Below, one piece after another: positions 36,152-45,638 of a DNA stretch of 64,000 nt. The stretch lies in assembly GCF_007990525.1 (NCBI RefSeq), contig NZ_AP019823.1:248001-312000 (forward strand), read 5' to 3'. Numbering within the stretch: position 1 is the first letter of the stretch; each line of letters begins with the position of its first letter. This stretch comes from Leptotrichia hofstadii. GTDB lineage: Bacteria; Fusobacteriota; Fusobacteriia; Fusobacteriales; Leptotrichiaceae. Under the pieces are notes generated by a model. The model saw only the letters and a list, made by a program, of their open reading frames with translations, was not told the origin of the DNA and did not search any database. Both the position numbers and the translations under genes were made by a program.

Positions 36152-37773
36152 TGGCAGATGATAAATCTTTGCTTGAGGATATACTGAATGTAAGAAAAAA
36201 AAGATTTAAAGATGCACTTTTTGATAATGATGGCTCACAAATTTCTAAAAACAACTTTGTAAGTGAAAATGAAAATGAAAATAAAAATAAAATAGACATG
36301 GATGATAAGCATATGGATTTGAAAAATAAAAAAACAAATGAAATTAATGAAAAAGTAAAAACTAACAGCGGAAAAATAATAAAGCTTGAAAAAATAAGAG
36401 AACAGAAAGCCAAAAGAGAAAGGCTAGAAAAAGGTTTTATACAGCCAAAAGAATCAGAAAACGTAAATAAAGACAATCAAAATACTGAAAATTTGAAAAA
36501 AATTGAAAAAACACAAGAAAAGACAGCAAAATTAAATAATCAAAATGAAAACGTAAATTTAAGGAAAAATTCCGATAAATCGGTAAAAACAGATACAAAA
36601 ACAGTAAATACAGCCCAAAAGGAAAAAGCTGCTAAAAAGACAGACAGAAATTCGATAATAAAAAATTTCTTTAAAAATCGAAAAAATAAAAAACTGTCAT
36701 TTACACCTTATATCCGTACGGAAGTTGATATAAGAAGCGTTATGAAGGATGTGATTATATCACTTATTCCTGCTATTGTCGCGGCATCTCTGGTATATGG
36801 AGCAAAAGCTCTTCTAGTAATTGTAACTTCTATTTTTTCAGCAGTAGTAACTGAAAAATTATTTTCAATAATATTTTTGAATGACAAGGATTCTGCACAT
36901 GATTTATCAGCAGTAATCACAGGGATTTTGATGGCTTTGACTTTGGCGCCTCTGACTTCATTGCCAGTTGTCGCTTTTGGAGCGGGCATGGCTATAATTT
37001 TTGGGAAACTGATGTACGGAGGAATTGGGAAAAATGTACTTAATCCCGCAGTAGTAGGACGTGAATTTATGACAGTTTTCTTTCCGGCGGCGATGTCTTC
37101 TGGAACTATTTGGTTTAGTCAAGAAGCACTAAGACTATCAAAAATAAATTTCTTCGTAAATTTTCAGAAAACACCGATTATGAGCTATTTAGATGAACTG
37201 CTGCTAACTTCTTCAGGCTCATTGGGTTCATATTCTGCATTTGCATTAATTCTGGGAGGATTGTATTTATTATTAAAAAACCGTATTTCATGGCATATCC
37301 CTGTAACTTTATTTGCCACATCATTTATAGCCGCAATGGTTTTAAAGGATGGAATTTCTGTTTCAACGGGAGGACTTTTATTAACAGGAATATTTATGGC
37401 CACTGATATGCCGACAAGTCCATCATTTGCAGGCGGAAAGATTTATTATGGAATAATGCTGGGTGTTGTGATTGCGCTTCTGTCAGTGCTTGGAGTAAAA
37501 AATGAAACATTATCGTATGTATTGCTAATTTTGAATCCATTTACGAGATTTATAAATAAAGTGTTCCGTCCAGTTGTATTTGGATACGATGTGAAGGAAG
37601 AAGTTGTAAAGCAAGGTGGAAAAGCAATATTGCTGACACTTGGAATTATTGTTTTTGCATTAATTTTTATAGGTTTACATAAGATAGGGGCTATTCCATA
37701 TTTAGTTTATTTATATATTTTAGTGTTAACATTGCAATTAATAAGAAGTGATAGAAATAAAAAATTTAATTAA
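36151..37773 (+). CDS. rnfD: RnfD-like membrane subunit with long N-terminal extension
   Basis: A 540-residue protein. Residues 1 to about 180 are a soluble, Lys/Asn/Glu-rich low-complexity extension; the RnfD/NqrB membrane core runs from about 183 (SFTPYIRTEVDIRSVMKDV). Core signatures are HDLSAVITGILMALTLAP, GGIGKNVLNPAVVGREF and the late FMATDMPTSPSFAGGKIYYG, where family members usually have MATDPVTSP. The (S/T)GAT motif whose Thr carries covalent FMN in RnfD and NqrB is absent: no GAT triplet occurs anywhere, and the expected region reads SSGTIWFSQEALRLS. It starts right at the rnfC stop and is followed by a terminator, so the operon ends here. Confidence 0.85.
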   Translation: MADDKSLLEDILNVRKKRFKDALFDNDGSQISKNNFVSENENENKNKIDMDDKHMDLKNKKTNEINEKVKTNSGKIIKLEKIREQKAKRERLEKGFIQPKESENVNKDNQNTENLKKIEKTQEKTAKLNNQNENVNLRKNSDKSVKTDTKTVNTAQKEKAAKKTDRNSIIKNFFKNRKNKKLSFTPYIRTEVDIRSVMKDVIISLIPAIVAASLVYGAKALLVIVTSIFSAVVTEKLFSIIFLNDKDSAHDLSAVITGILMALTLAPLTSLPVVAFGAGMAIIFGKLMYGGIGKNVLNPAVVGREFMTVFFPAAMSSGTIWFSQEALRLSKINFFVNFQKTPIMSYLDELLLTSSGSLGSYSAFALILGGLYLLLKNRISWHIPVTLFATSFIAAMVLKDGISVSTGGLLLTGIFMATDMPTSPSFAGGKIYYGIMLGVVIALLSVLGVKNETLSYVLLILNPFTRFINKVFRPVVFGYDVKEEVVKQGGKAILLTLGIIVFALIFIGLHKIGAIPYLVYLYILVLTLQLIRSDRNKKFN

Positions 37774-37782
37774 ATAAAAAAG

Positions 37783-37866
37783 GAAATTAGCTAAATAATT
37801 AACTTAATTTCCTAAAAAACAAATTTGTGCAAGGATAATGGAAATAAAAATCCTTGCATTTTTTGT
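37783..37866. terminator. Paired terminators between convergent rnfD and the GspE-like gene
   Basis: First hairpin: AGGAAATTA with TTAATTTCCT (about 37783-37813), serving rnfD. Second: GCAAGGAT (37829-37836) with ATCCTTGC (37850-37857) followed by ATTTTTTG. Both can act on converging transcripts. Confidence 0.75.
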
Positions 37867-39083
37867 TAAAAAATAATACTCGTCTTTTCCCTTTCAAAAA
37901 TCAAATTTTTCTCAATTTTTTCATCTGCATCTTCCATAAAATCAATGAAGTGCTTTTGATTTTTAGATTTTTGATTCAGCATTTTCAGTTTATTTTTAGT
38001 TTCAGAACCGAGATGGTTGTCTTCTTTTAAAATATTTCGCACATCCTGATTCAGCACAAGTACTTCATTTATCGAAATTCTGCCGCTGTATCCATTGGAG
38101 CATTCACTACAACCTTCTCCCATACATTTCTGGCATTTTTTTCCAACCAGCCGTTGTCCAATCACGCCAATTAACGAATCTAATATCAAATATTTTGGAA
38201 TACCCATATCCACTAGCCTAATTAATGTGGAAACAGCGTCGTTTGTGTGAATTGTGGATATAACAAGATGTCCTGTTAATGCGGCTCTTACAGCAATTTC
38301 TGCAGTAACTTCATCACGAATTTCTGAGATTACTATAATATCAGGATCGTTTCTTAACGTAGCTTTCAAAACTTCAGCAAATGTTACTCCAATATTCTGA
38401 TTTACCTGTACCTGAACAATTCCCTCAATTTTACTTTCAACAGGATCTTCTACAGTTATGATTTTTTTTCTTCCGTCATTTAACATAGTTATTAGGGATT
38501 TTAAAGTTGTGGATTTTCCAGATCCTGTCGGACCGCTTACCAAAATCATTCCATATTTTCTAGTTAAAATTTCTTTTAACATTGCTATGCTTTGATTTGA
38601 AAATCCAAGTGTTTCAAGATTTATATCTTCCAGATAATTTTCAAGAATACGTAAAACCATAGTTTCACCACCGATTGTTGGCATGTAGGCAGCTCTTATG
38701 TCGTAACGTTTATTAAGATTTTTTATATTAAATAAAAAAGAAAAGCTGCCATCTTGCGGCTTTCTTTTCTCTGCAACATTCATTCCCGCCAAAATTTTTA
38801 TTCTGGCAATAATTTCCGTGATATTTTTTTCCAGCACTTTTTTATTCACAGTTTCATATAATTGTTGGCTTTCCATAAGGTATCCATCAACTCGATACTT
38901 TATTTCCATTCCTTCAAGCAAGTCAAATTTTATGTGAATATCACTGGCACGCTCCTTAAATCCAGCTTTTACAATTTCATTTAGATAAGAAACCGTGTCG
39001 TTTGATAATATATTGTTTTTATTATCTGCAAAGTCTTTAAGTTTTACTTTTTCGTTTAACTTTTCGTTTATTTTTTTATTCAT
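37866..39083 (-). CDS. Type II/IV secretion (GspE/PilB) family ATPase, short form
   Basis: A hexameric traffic ATPase of the type that powers pilus assembly or type II secretion. The 405-residue protein has the N2-type domain with ERASDIHIKF and KYRVDGYL, Walker A GPTGSGKS (184-191), the Asp box TVEDPVE, Walker B DPDIIVISEIRD, the His box GHLVISTIHTNDA, and a zinc motif KKCQKCMGEGCSECSNGYSGR shape (CxxC and CxxC). It lacks the N1/MshEN domain of full-length PilB and GspE. No pilin, secretin or inner membrane platform genes are nearby. Start chosen at the ATG 39083 after GAGG; a TTG at 39092 is also possible. Confidence 0.85.
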   Translation of the reverse strand: MNKKINEKLNEKVKLKDFADNKNNILSNDTVSYLNEIVKAGFKERASDIHIKFDLLEGMEIKYRVDGYLMESQQLYETVNKKVLEKNITEIIARIKILAGMNVAEKRKPQDGSFSFLFNIKNLNKRYDIRAAYMPTIGGETMVLRILENYLEDINLETLGFSNQSIAMLKEILTRKYGMILVSGPTGSGKSTTLKSLITMLNDGRKKIITVEDPVESKIEGIVQVQVNQNIGVTFAEVLKATLRNDPDIIVISEIRDEVTAEIAVRAALTGHLVISTIHTNDAVSTLIRLVDMGIPKYLILDSLIGVIGQRLVGKKCQKCMGEGCSECSNGYSGRISINEVLVLNQDVRNILKEDNHLGSETKNKLKMLNQKSKNQKHFIDFMEDADEKIEKNLIFEREKTSIIF

Positions 39084-39126
39084 TGTCCTCAATTTTCCTT
39101 CCCGCTTTTATATTTTTATATTTTAT

Positions 39127-39600
39127 TTATTTCTTTTTAACACTTCCAGAATTAAATTCTTCCAGCACTGCTTCTGTCTGTTTTGTCAATGTTTTAAATA
39201 ATGCTTTCTTAATCAAATTGTACCATTTTAAAGTAGCACGTTGAGCATCAATCCCTTTTAATGTTTCTTTTAGCTGCAATTTAAAAAAGTCAACTTCTTC
39301 GTAAGAAAGTTTCACATTTTTAGTTTTTTCCTTTTTGTTTGCCTTTGTTATTTTTACTTCATTTTCTAAATATTTGAAAAAAGCAAATACATTTGGAAGC
39401 TGCTTTTCGTATTGACTCATCATTTTTCTCATTTCCTCGATCATTCTTGTCAGATAACTTCTTGACATTTTAGAAAACGTAACATTAACTTTTCTTTTTC
39501 CTTTTCCAACTTTCTGCACAATCTGCTGCATTTTCGCTTGTGATTTTGCATTTATTAAATCCATATTGCTAACAGTATTTGGATTTACCATTTTTGCCAT
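39127..39600 (-). CDS. Unknown basic helical protein
   Basis: A 157-residue Lys-rich protein with no recognised domain, no signal peptide and no membrane span. It begins MAKMVNPNTVSNMDLINAKS and contains long amphipathic helices (SYLTRMIEEMRKMMSQYEKQLP). GGAAAGGAG precedes the ATG. It lies 43 bases before the GspE-like ATPase on the same strand and 105 after tsaC, so it may be cotranscribed with the ATPase. Function unknown. Confidence 0.6.
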   Translation of the reverse strand: MAKMVNPNTVSNMDLINAKSQAKMQQIVQKVGKGKRKVNVTFSKMSRSYLTRMIEEMRKMMSQYEKQLPNVFAFFKYLENEVKITKANKKEKTKNVKLSYEEVDFFKLQLKETLKGIDAQRATLKWYNLIKKALFKTLTKQTEAVLEEFNSGSVKKK

Positions 39601-39705
39601 AAAAGACTCCTTTCCATTTATTATTTTTATATTTATAATAATTTATTAAAATTATAATTATTCTACTCAAATATCTAACTTTTGTCAATTTAATCTTAAA
39701 TATCA

Positions 39706-40308
39706 TCATCTAAAATTATTGATTATTTCTTCAAATGCAATATTTCCTTCTCTTAGCAATGTCAATTTTCCATCTTCATATTTCACAATTGTAGAAGGTT
39801 TTCCTGTCAGTTTCACTTTTTCATTTGAAATAATTATATCTGCATTTTTTATTAATTCCTCGCTCAGTTTTTCTACTTTAGTGACAGCATTTTCGCCTGA
39901 AATATTTGCACTTGTGGTTAATAAAACGCCTCCAGATTTTTTTATTATTTCAAGGGCAGTTTCATTTTTTGGAATACGAATTCCAATTGTTTCCATATTT
40001 TTATCAAAATGTTTTGTAAAATTCTGATTTGCACGAAAGATAACAGTCAATTCTCCCGGCCAATATTTTTTGAGTATATTTTCAATTTTTTTTATATTTT
40101 CATCAGTTTCGTTTATTAATTCTGCTAATTTATTTTTATCACTGATTAAAGCGATTATTTTTTTTGAAAAATCCCTTTTTTTTATTTTATAAATTTTTTC
40201 CATGTATTCTTTTTTGGGAAGAGTGCCTATTCCATAAACAGTGTCCGTTGGAAATATGGCAACTCCTCCCTTTTTTAAAATATTTACTGCATTTTGAATT
40301 TTAGTCAT
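39706..40308 (-). CDS. tsaC: L-threonylcarbamoyladenylate synthase (TsaC/Sua5 family)
   Basis: First step of t6A37 synthesis: makes threonylcarbamoyl-AMP from Thr, bicarbonate and ATP. The 200-residue YrdC-domain protein starts TKIQNAVNILKKGGVAIFPTDTVYGIG and has KIKKRDFSKK, WPGELTVIF, IRIPKNETA, LTTSANISGE and TGKPSTIVKYEDGKLTLLREG, all family signatures. The ATG at 40308 overlaps the prs stop by eight bases (GATGACTAA), suggesting coupling. An open extension to 40335 exists but lies inside prs. Confidence 0.92.
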   Translation of the reverse strand: MTKIQNAVNILKKGGVAIFPTDTVYGIGTLPKKEYMEKIYKIKKRDFSKKIIALISDKNKLAELINETDENIKKIENILKKYWPGELTVIFRANQNFTKHFDKNMETIGIRIPKNETALEIIKKSGGVLLTTSANISGENAVTKVEKLSEELIKNADIIISNEKVKLTGKPSTIVKYEDGKLTLLREGNIAFEEIINNFR

Positions 40309-41293
40309 CGTTACCATCATCAACCGGCATTTCAAATAAGTCGCTTATTGGATTATTTGTAGCAATTCTTTTTATTATTTCCGCCAACATTTTACTTGTT
40401 GATAAAATTTTCAATTTGTCGAATTTTCTGTCTTCGGGCAATTGGATTGTGTCAGTTACCACAACTTCTGTAAAGGCTGAGTTTTTTAATCTTTCGATTG
40501 CAGGATCTGAGAATACGGCGTGTGTAGCACATGCGTAAACTTCCGATGCCCCTTTGTCAATCAGAGCCTGCGCCGCATTGCAAATTGTTCCCGCTGTGTC
40601 AATCATATCGTCAATTAAGATGGCTTTTTTCCCTTTTATATCTCCAATAATATTCATAACTTCCGAAACATTTGCCTTCGCACGTCTTTTGTCAATTATC
40701 GCAAGCGGTGTATGAAGCCAGTTTGCAAGCCCTCTTGCTCTTTTTACGCCTCCAACGTCAGGTGAAACAACAACAGTATCTTCCGGGTGGAATCCATATT
40801 TTATAAAGTGTTTAGCCAAAATTGGCAATGCTTCCATGTGATCCACTGGAATGTCAAAAAATCCTTGAATTTGTCTTGCATGTAAATCCATTGTAACTAC
40901 TCTTGTAGCTCCTGCAACAGTAAGCAGATTTGCAACAAGTTTTGATGTGATCGGCTCACGTGGACTTGCCTTTCTGTCCTGCCTTGCATATCCGTAATAA
41001 GGAATTATCGCAATAATTTCTCTGGCTGATGACCTTTTAATCGCATCAATAAAAACTAAAAGCTCCATAATACTTTCATTTACAGGTTTTGAAGTAGATT
41101 GGATGATAAACACCTTGCATCCCCGTACACTTTCATTTGACTTTGCAAAAGTTTCTCCATCAGCAAATCTTACAATTTCAGCAGATGATAAATCCATATC
41201 CAAATATTTTACAATTTTTTGTGCTAAAACTTCACTTGATGTTCCTGCAAATATTCTTATTCTGCTCTTGTCTTCCTTGGTTAATGTTATCAT
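40301..41293 (-). CDS. prs: Ribose-phosphate pyrophosphokinase (PRPP synthase)
   Basis: Makes PRPP from ribose 5-phosphate and ATP for nucleotide, His and Trp synthesis. The class I enzyme of 330 residues shows ADGETFAKSNESVRG, YYGYARQDRKASPREPITSKLVANLL with the flexible catalytic loop, TMDLHARQIQGFFDIPVDH (metal-binding His), VVSPDVGGVKRARGLA, and the PRPP loop AILIDDMIDTAGTI. The ATG at 41293 follows AAAGGGAA; a 19-residue open extension upstream is unlike other Prs N-termini. Followed by tsaC and preceded by glmU on the same strand, an arrangement (glmU-prs) common in bacteria. Confidence 0.95.
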   Translation of the reverse strand: MITLTKEDKSRIRIFAGTSSEVLAQKIVKYLDMDLSSAEIVRFADGETFAKSNESVRGCKVFIIQSTSKPVNESIMELLVFIDAIKRSSAREIIAIIPYYGYARQDRKASPREPITSKLVANLLTVAGATRVVTMDLHARQIQGFFDIPVDHMEALPILAKHFIKYGFHPEDTVVVSPDVGGVKRARGLANWLHTPLAIIDKRRAKANVSEVMNIIGDIKGKKAILIDDMIDTAGTICNAAQALIDKGASEVYACATHAVFSDPAIERLKNSAFTEVVVTDTIQLPEDRKFDKLKILSTSKMLAEIIKRIATNNPISDLFEMPVDDGNDD

Positions 41294-41426
41294 TTCATTT
41301 CCCTTTCTCTCTATATTTTGAATTTTTATTAAAATATTTTTATTTTCCATTAAGTTATAAGGTATTAAATTTACATAATAAATGTTTTATAACATTTTCT
41401 GATTTTTTGACATTTTTCAAAATGTT

Positions 41427-42764
41427 TTACTTATTTTTTTCTTTATTTACCTGTTTTGCCCTTCCAAATGCAAGTGCTTCATTAGGAATATTCTTTGTAA
41501 TAACAGAACCTGCGGCAGTTAGCACTTTGTCTCCAATTTCTACAGGTGCTACAATTATTGAATTGCTTCCAATAAAGGCATTTTTTCCAATTTTAGTCTT
41601 ATGTTTATTTTTCCCGTCATAGTTACAAGTAATTGTTCCTGCGCCAATATTTGTATCTTCCCCAACTTCAGCATCTCCAATATAAGTCAAATGCCCTGTT
41701 TTCACACCTTTTTCAAGCGTAGCATTTTTTATTTCCACAAAGTTTCCCACATGTACAGTTTCTTTCAAATGCGCCTTTGGACGTAAATGTGCAAAAGGTC
41801 CCACAGTTACCCCTTCCTCAAGAGTAGACTGCTCAACAACAGAAGCCTCTATTTTCACATTATCAGCAATCACAGAATTTTCAATTCTCGTATTTCCCAA
41901 GATTTCGCAGTTTTTCCCAATTTTCGTATTACCTTGAATTGTAACATTTGGATGAATTACAGTATCCTGTCCAATCTCAACGTTATCTTCAATATAAGTT
42001 GTATCTGGGTCAATCAGAATTACTCCGTTATCCATAAGTTCAGTATTTTTTCTGTTTCTTGAAATTTTGCTTGCCTGTGCTAACTGAGCTTTTGAGTTTA
42101 CTCCTAAGATTTCATCTTCATCTTCAATTTGAAAGCTGTCAACACTGTAACCTTCATTTGTCAATATTTTTATAGCATCGGTTAAATAATATTCACCTTT
42201 TGAATTGTTGTTGTCAATTTTTTCTATCGCATAAAGCAGACTTTGATTTTTGAAAATATAGACTCCAGTATTAATTTCATCTATTTTTTTCTCACTTTTG
42301 CTTGCTTCCTTTTCTTCGACAATATTTGAAATTTTGCCATTTTCCTTAACAATCCGTCCATATCCAAATGGATTTTTAACTTTACATGAAAGCACAATAC
42401 AGTCAAGATTTTTTTCATCAAAGTTATCCTTTAATTTTTTCAAAGTTTCTTCTTTTAAAAGAGGCGTATCTCCGCAAGTGATGAGCACATCTTCACCGTA
42501 TTCCTTGATTTTATCCTTTGCAATTAGAATAGCGTGTCCTGTTCCAAGCTGTTCTTCTTGTGTGACATAAACGACATTTCCCATTTCAGCTAGAACATCT
42601 TCCTTTTTGTGTCCTAGAATAAAAATATTTTTTTCATTCCCGATATTTTCCAGCACATTGACAACTCTTCTAATCATAGGAACACCATTTACCTTGTGTA
42701 AAACCTTCGATTGATCGGACTTCATACGAGTCCCTTTCCCTGCCGCCAAAATTAACGAAATCAT
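41427..42764 (-). CDS. glmU: Bifunctional UDP-GlcNAc pyrophosphorylase / GlcN-1-P acetyltransferase
   Basis: Makes UDP-GlcNAc for peptidoglycan and lipopolysaccharide. N-terminal uridyltransferase domain: [32 protein letters not shown] and CGDTPLL. From about residue 250 a left-handed beta-helix of hexapeptide repeats follows ([20 protein letters not shown]), with acetyltransferase motifs [32 protein letters not shown] and [14 protein letters not shown]. The 445-residue length is normal. The ATG at 42764 is five bases after GGAGG; an ATG directly before it is two bases away. An IR, AACATTTT / AAAATGTT, follows the stop. Confidence 0.95.
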   Translation of the reverse strand: MISLILAAGKGTRMKSDQSKVLHKVNGVPMIRRVVNVLENIGNEKNIFILGHKKEDVLAEMGNVVYVTQEEQLGTGHAILIAKDKIKEYGEDVLITCGDTPLLKEETLKKLKDNFDEKNLDCIVLSCKVKNPFGYGRIVKENGKISNIVEEKEASKSEKKIDEINTGVYIFKNQSLLYAIEKIDNNNSKGEYYLTDAIKILTNEGYSVDSFQIEDEDEILGVNSKAQLAQASKISRNRKNTELMDNGVILIDPDTTYIEDNVEIGQDTVIHPNVTIQGNTKIGKNCEILGNTRIENSVIADNVKIEASVVEQSTLEEGVTVGPFAHLRPKAHLKETVHVGNFVEIKNATLEKGVKTGHLTYIGDAEVGEDTNIGAGTITCNYDGKNKHKTKIGKNAFIGSNSIIVAPVEIGDKVLTAAGSVITKNIPNEALAFGRAKQVNKEKNK

Positions 42765-42985
42765 CATTCCTCCTTCAATTTAATTATTAACAATAAAATA
42801 TTCGTTTTCATTTTACTCAAGCTATAAAAAATCTAGTGTTTAAAAAAACTCAAATTTTTGAATTTAACAAAATTACTTTACGTTCTAATTATATCAATTT
42901 TTTCCGATTTATTCAAATGTTATGAAAAAGTTTTTTATTTGTTAAAATATATTGCAAAAAACTTTAACTTTAACGAGATGTAACC

Positions 42986-43933
42986 TTATATATAGCAATA
43001 ATTTGTTATATAAAAAATATCAATATCTAAATAATTTATATTCAAAATTTCAATAAATTGAAAATTTTTATCCAATAGTTTTAATTGTAATTTTTTATTT
43101 TCCAATTTTGTTACTATCCCAACTTTACTATCTTCAAAATCTTCATTGTCAATAAAAACAAATAAATTATTTTCCTGACAAATTTTTAAAATTGAAAGAT
43201 AATCTAGCTTATTAATATTTTCAAAATATTTATTTAAGTTTATTTTGTCAATATATTTAACTTTAGTAAATGGTTTAGATATTTCTTCAATAAATTCTTT
43301 TCGGATAACTGTTACAAATTTTTCAGTTGCAAAATCGAAAATTTCTTTTAAAACTAGAAACTTTTCATTTTCCATAACAATATTTCCAATATAAGTTTTT
43401 TCAGCAAATAATTTAATTTTATGAATCTCAAAATCTTTATTTATTTTTTTCCTGTCAAAAAATTTTATCAAACGGATATAATTTTTAGAAATAATTTCTC
43501 TAGAAGTTACATTTAGATTATAATCCAGTATTTCCAAAAGATAGTTTTCTCCAATTTTTTTGGTAATATAGCAAATTTCTGTTGTTTCGTCCTTTAAATG
43601 TAAAAAAACTAAAGTTCTGTATTTTATAATATTTTCTAAAATATCGTCAATGGAATTTAAGTTTTTTGTATACAGCCATTCGTAACTGCTTTCCGTTTTA
43701 TCTAATAAGTTGCTTCCTAAATTTTTTATATAATCTGAATCCAAAATAATTCTTTGAATTTTATCAATTTGATAAATTTTCATTCCATCTTCATTATTTT
43801 CAGTATCATAAGATTTTAAAAGTAGATAATTGTCCCAGATTTTTATTATATTTCCAACAGAAAATCCATCAGTATCAAATCTGTAAATTCCAATTTTATC
43901 AATACTTTCCAAATTTAATAAAAATTTTTTCAT
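42986..43933 (-). CDS. Unknown protein with four internal beta-rich repeats
   Basis: A 315-residue protein with no signal or membrane span. I see four diverged copies of a module of about 50 residues, each with the pattern GxI-x(5-8)-LxL-x-D/F...I-x(3)-I: GNIIKIWDNYLLLKSYD near 28, CYITKKIGENYLLEILDY near 120, GNIVMENEKFLVLKEIFDF near 180 and GIVTKLENKKLQLKLLDK near 278, each closing with an Ile-rich strand such as DKIQRI, KNYIRLI, KEFIEEI and NYLDI. This resembles small SH3- or Sm-like barrels strung together. GGAGAAAG precedes the ATG. I cannot name a family or role. Confidence 0.65.
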   Translation of the reverse strand: MKKFLLNLESIDKIGIYRFDTDGFSVGNIIKIWDNYLLLKSYDTENNEDGMKIYQIDKIQRIILDSDYIKNLGSNLLDKTESSYEWLYTKNLNSIDDILENIIKYRTLVFLHLKDETTEICYITKKIGENYLLEILDYNLNVTSREIISKNYIRLIKFFDRKKINKDFEIHKIKLFAEKTYIGNIVMENEKFLVLKEIFDFATEKFVTVIRKEFIEEISKPFTKVKYIDKINLNKYFENINKLDYLSILKICQENNLFVFIDNEDFEDSKVGIVTKLENKKLQLKLLDKNFQFIEILNINYLDIDIFYITNYCYI

Positions 43934-43985
43934 TCTTTCTCCATCAAAATATTTATAATTTATGTATGTTCAATGATTCTAGTTT

Positions 43986-44405
43986 TTATTTATTTTTTTT
44001 CTTAATTTCATTATCATTTTCATTATAATTCAAATGAATCCTTAATGCCTCTAGTGAAATCTGAATTTCTAACAATGAAAATATTAACGAAATTATGAGC
44101 GACACTAGACTTATCCCAAAACTTATATATCCAATAAAATTTATTTGAAAAAACAGGAATAACATTGAAACAGCACACATTAACAAGCTAAAAACCCCAA
44201 AATATTGCATTCTTTTAATGTACTTCAATCTTTTCCTCAGGTTTTTAACCTGATAAAATTCATGTTCAATTTCACCACTCGAGTCCATTTGTCTTACAAT
44301 TGCTGTAAGTGCCAAAAATCTGTTAGTATATGCAAGTAAAAGTAAAGATACCGTAGGAAAAAGAACGGCAGGCGTAGTTATTTCCAAAGTCATATTTTTC
44401 ATCAT
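43986..44405 (-). CDS. DUF2721 family membrane protein
   Basis: A 139-residue integral membrane protein. The N-terminal segment TPAVLFPTVSLLLLAYTNRFLALTAIVRQM, then a basic loop (KNLRKRLKYIKRM) and two further spans (FGVFSLLMCAVSMLFLFF and ISFGISLVSLIISLIFSLLE) ending EIQISLEALRIHL, match the DUF2721 pattern. Function is unknown for the family. AAAGG sits just before the first of two adjacent ATGs (44405, 44402). It precedes the repeat protein at 43933 on the same strand and may be cotranscribed. Confidence 0.8.
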   Translation of the reverse strand: MMKNMTLEITTPAVLFPTVSLLLLAYTNRFLALTAIVRQMDSSGEIEHEFYQVKNLRKRLKYIKRMQYFGVFSLLMCAVSMLFLFFQINFIGYISFGISLVSLIISLIFSLLEIQISLEALRIHLNYNENDNEIKKKNK

Positions 44406-44499
44406 CCTTTCAACTTTTTATAATATGTATTTATTTAACAACTTAAATATTATGCTTTATTTTTATTATAATTGAAATTACTAAAAAATGCAAAAAAAT

Positions 44500-44530
44500 G
44501 CAAGGACTAAAATTTTGCCCTTGCTTAAAA
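44500..44530 (-). terminator. Terminator of gpmA
   Basis: On the minus strand GCAAGGGC (44517-44524) pairs with GTCCTTGC (44500-44507), followed by ATTTTTTTG. Confidence 0.7.
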
Positions 44531-44549
44531 GATTTTATTTTTATTAAGA

Positions 44550-45236
44550 TTAGAATGAATCTGGTGATGACAATACTTTTAAATCTTTATCTATTTCAAA
44601 TACCAAAGGTTTTCCTGTTGTTAAATTCAGTTTTAAAATATCGTCATCTGAAATATTTAACAAATATTTTATTAAAGCACGCAAACTGTTTCCGTGAGCT
44701 GCTACAATAACATTTTTTCCTTCCTGCAAACTTTTTGAAATATGTGAGTGCCAGTAAGGCAGAACTCTTTCAATAGTATCTTTAAGGCTTTCTCCAAGTG
44801 GCGCTTCAGAATCAGATAAATCTGCATATCTTCTATCTGATTTTGGATAATATTCGCTTGATTTGTCTATTGCAGGCGGGGCGACATCAAAGCTTCTTCT
44901 CCAGATAAGGACTTGCTCGTCTCCATATTTTTTAGCAGTTTCAGCTTTGTTTAATCCTTGTAATGCTCCGTAATGACGTTCATTCAATCTCCAAGATTTG
45001 TAAACTGGAATGTATAATTCATCCAATTCTTCCAAAACGTAATTAAGAGTTTTAATAGCTCTTTTCAAATAAGACGTGTAAGCAATGTCAAAAACTAATC
45101 CCATTTCCTTTAATGCTTTACCGCCAGCCTTTGCCTCTTCCACTCCTTTTGGACTCAAGTCAACATCCTTCCATCCAGTGAATTTGTTTTCCAAGTTCCA
45201 TTGGCTTTCACCGTGTCGAATTAATACTAGTTTCAT
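44550..45236 (-). CDS. gpmA: 2,3-bisphosphoglycerate-dependent phosphoglycerate mutase
   Basis: Glycolytic interconversion of 3- and 2-phosphoglycerate. The 228-residue protein opens with [21 protein letters not shown], which holds the catalytic phospho-His (RHGE). It also has [29 protein letters not shown], the PPAI segment and [15 protein letters not shown] with the second His. AAAGGAGG precedes the ATG. Together with enolase at the right edge of the window it covers two adjacent steps of lower glycolysis, though in different operons. Confidence 0.96.
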   Translation of the reverse strand: MKLVLIRHGESQWNLENKFTGWKDVDLSPKGVEEAKAGGKALKEMGLVFDIAYTSYLKRAIKTLNYVLEELDELYIPVYKSWRLNERHYGALQGLNKAETAKKYGDEQVLIWRRSFDVAPPAIDKSSEYYPKSDRRYADLSDSEAPLGESLKDTIERVLPYWHSHISKSLQEGKNVIVAAHGNSLRALIKYLLNISDDDILKLNLTTGKPLVFEIDKDLKVLSSPDSF

Positions 45237-45299
45237 TGTTTTCCTCCTTTTGATAAAGTCGTTTTATATTTGAACTAATAAAAAAGCGACTTTATTTTA

Positions 45300-45587
45300 T
45301 TATTTTGTTTCAGTTTCTACAACTGCTTCTGCAGTAGCTGTGTTTGTAGATAATTCTTTTTCAGCAATTAAATCTTCAAGATGTTCCTTTGTTGTCATCA
45401 ATTCTTCAAGGTTCATATTATCATAAGTTGCTTCTGAAGATGTTTTTATATTTATTCCTTGTTTTCTTAAAAAACTGTCAACTTTATTTTGATTCTTTTT
45501 ATATAGGTAATAACCTACTGCCACAGTTCCTACTCCAATTGCTGCTCCTACTAAATGTTCCTTTTTAATGTTTCCAAATTTTATCAT
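45300..45587 (-). CDS. Small single-span membrane protein of the metal-ATPase cluster
   Basis: A 95-residue protein: a basic N-terminus, one Gly/Ala-rich membrane helix (LVGAAIGVGTVAVGYYLY), then a helical tail with EELMTTKEHLEDLIAEKE and an acidic, Thr/Ala-rich end. No His or Cys is seen in the tail. It is last in the minus-strand run that contains the metal P-type ATPase. By position and shape it recalls PacL1 (DUF1490), the small membrane partner of mycobacterial CtpC, but PacL1 has a Asp/Glu/His metal motif that is not seen here. Strong TTGGAGG site. Confidence 0.65.
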   Translation of the reverse strand: MIKFGNIKKEHLVGAAIGVGTVAVGYYLYKKNQNKVDSFLRKQGINIKTSSEATYDNMNLEELMTTKEHLEDLIAEKELSTNTATAEAVVETETK

Positions 45588-45638
45588 TTTTATACCTCCA
45601 AATTTTTATTTATTATTATTTTTATCATTTATTAATTT

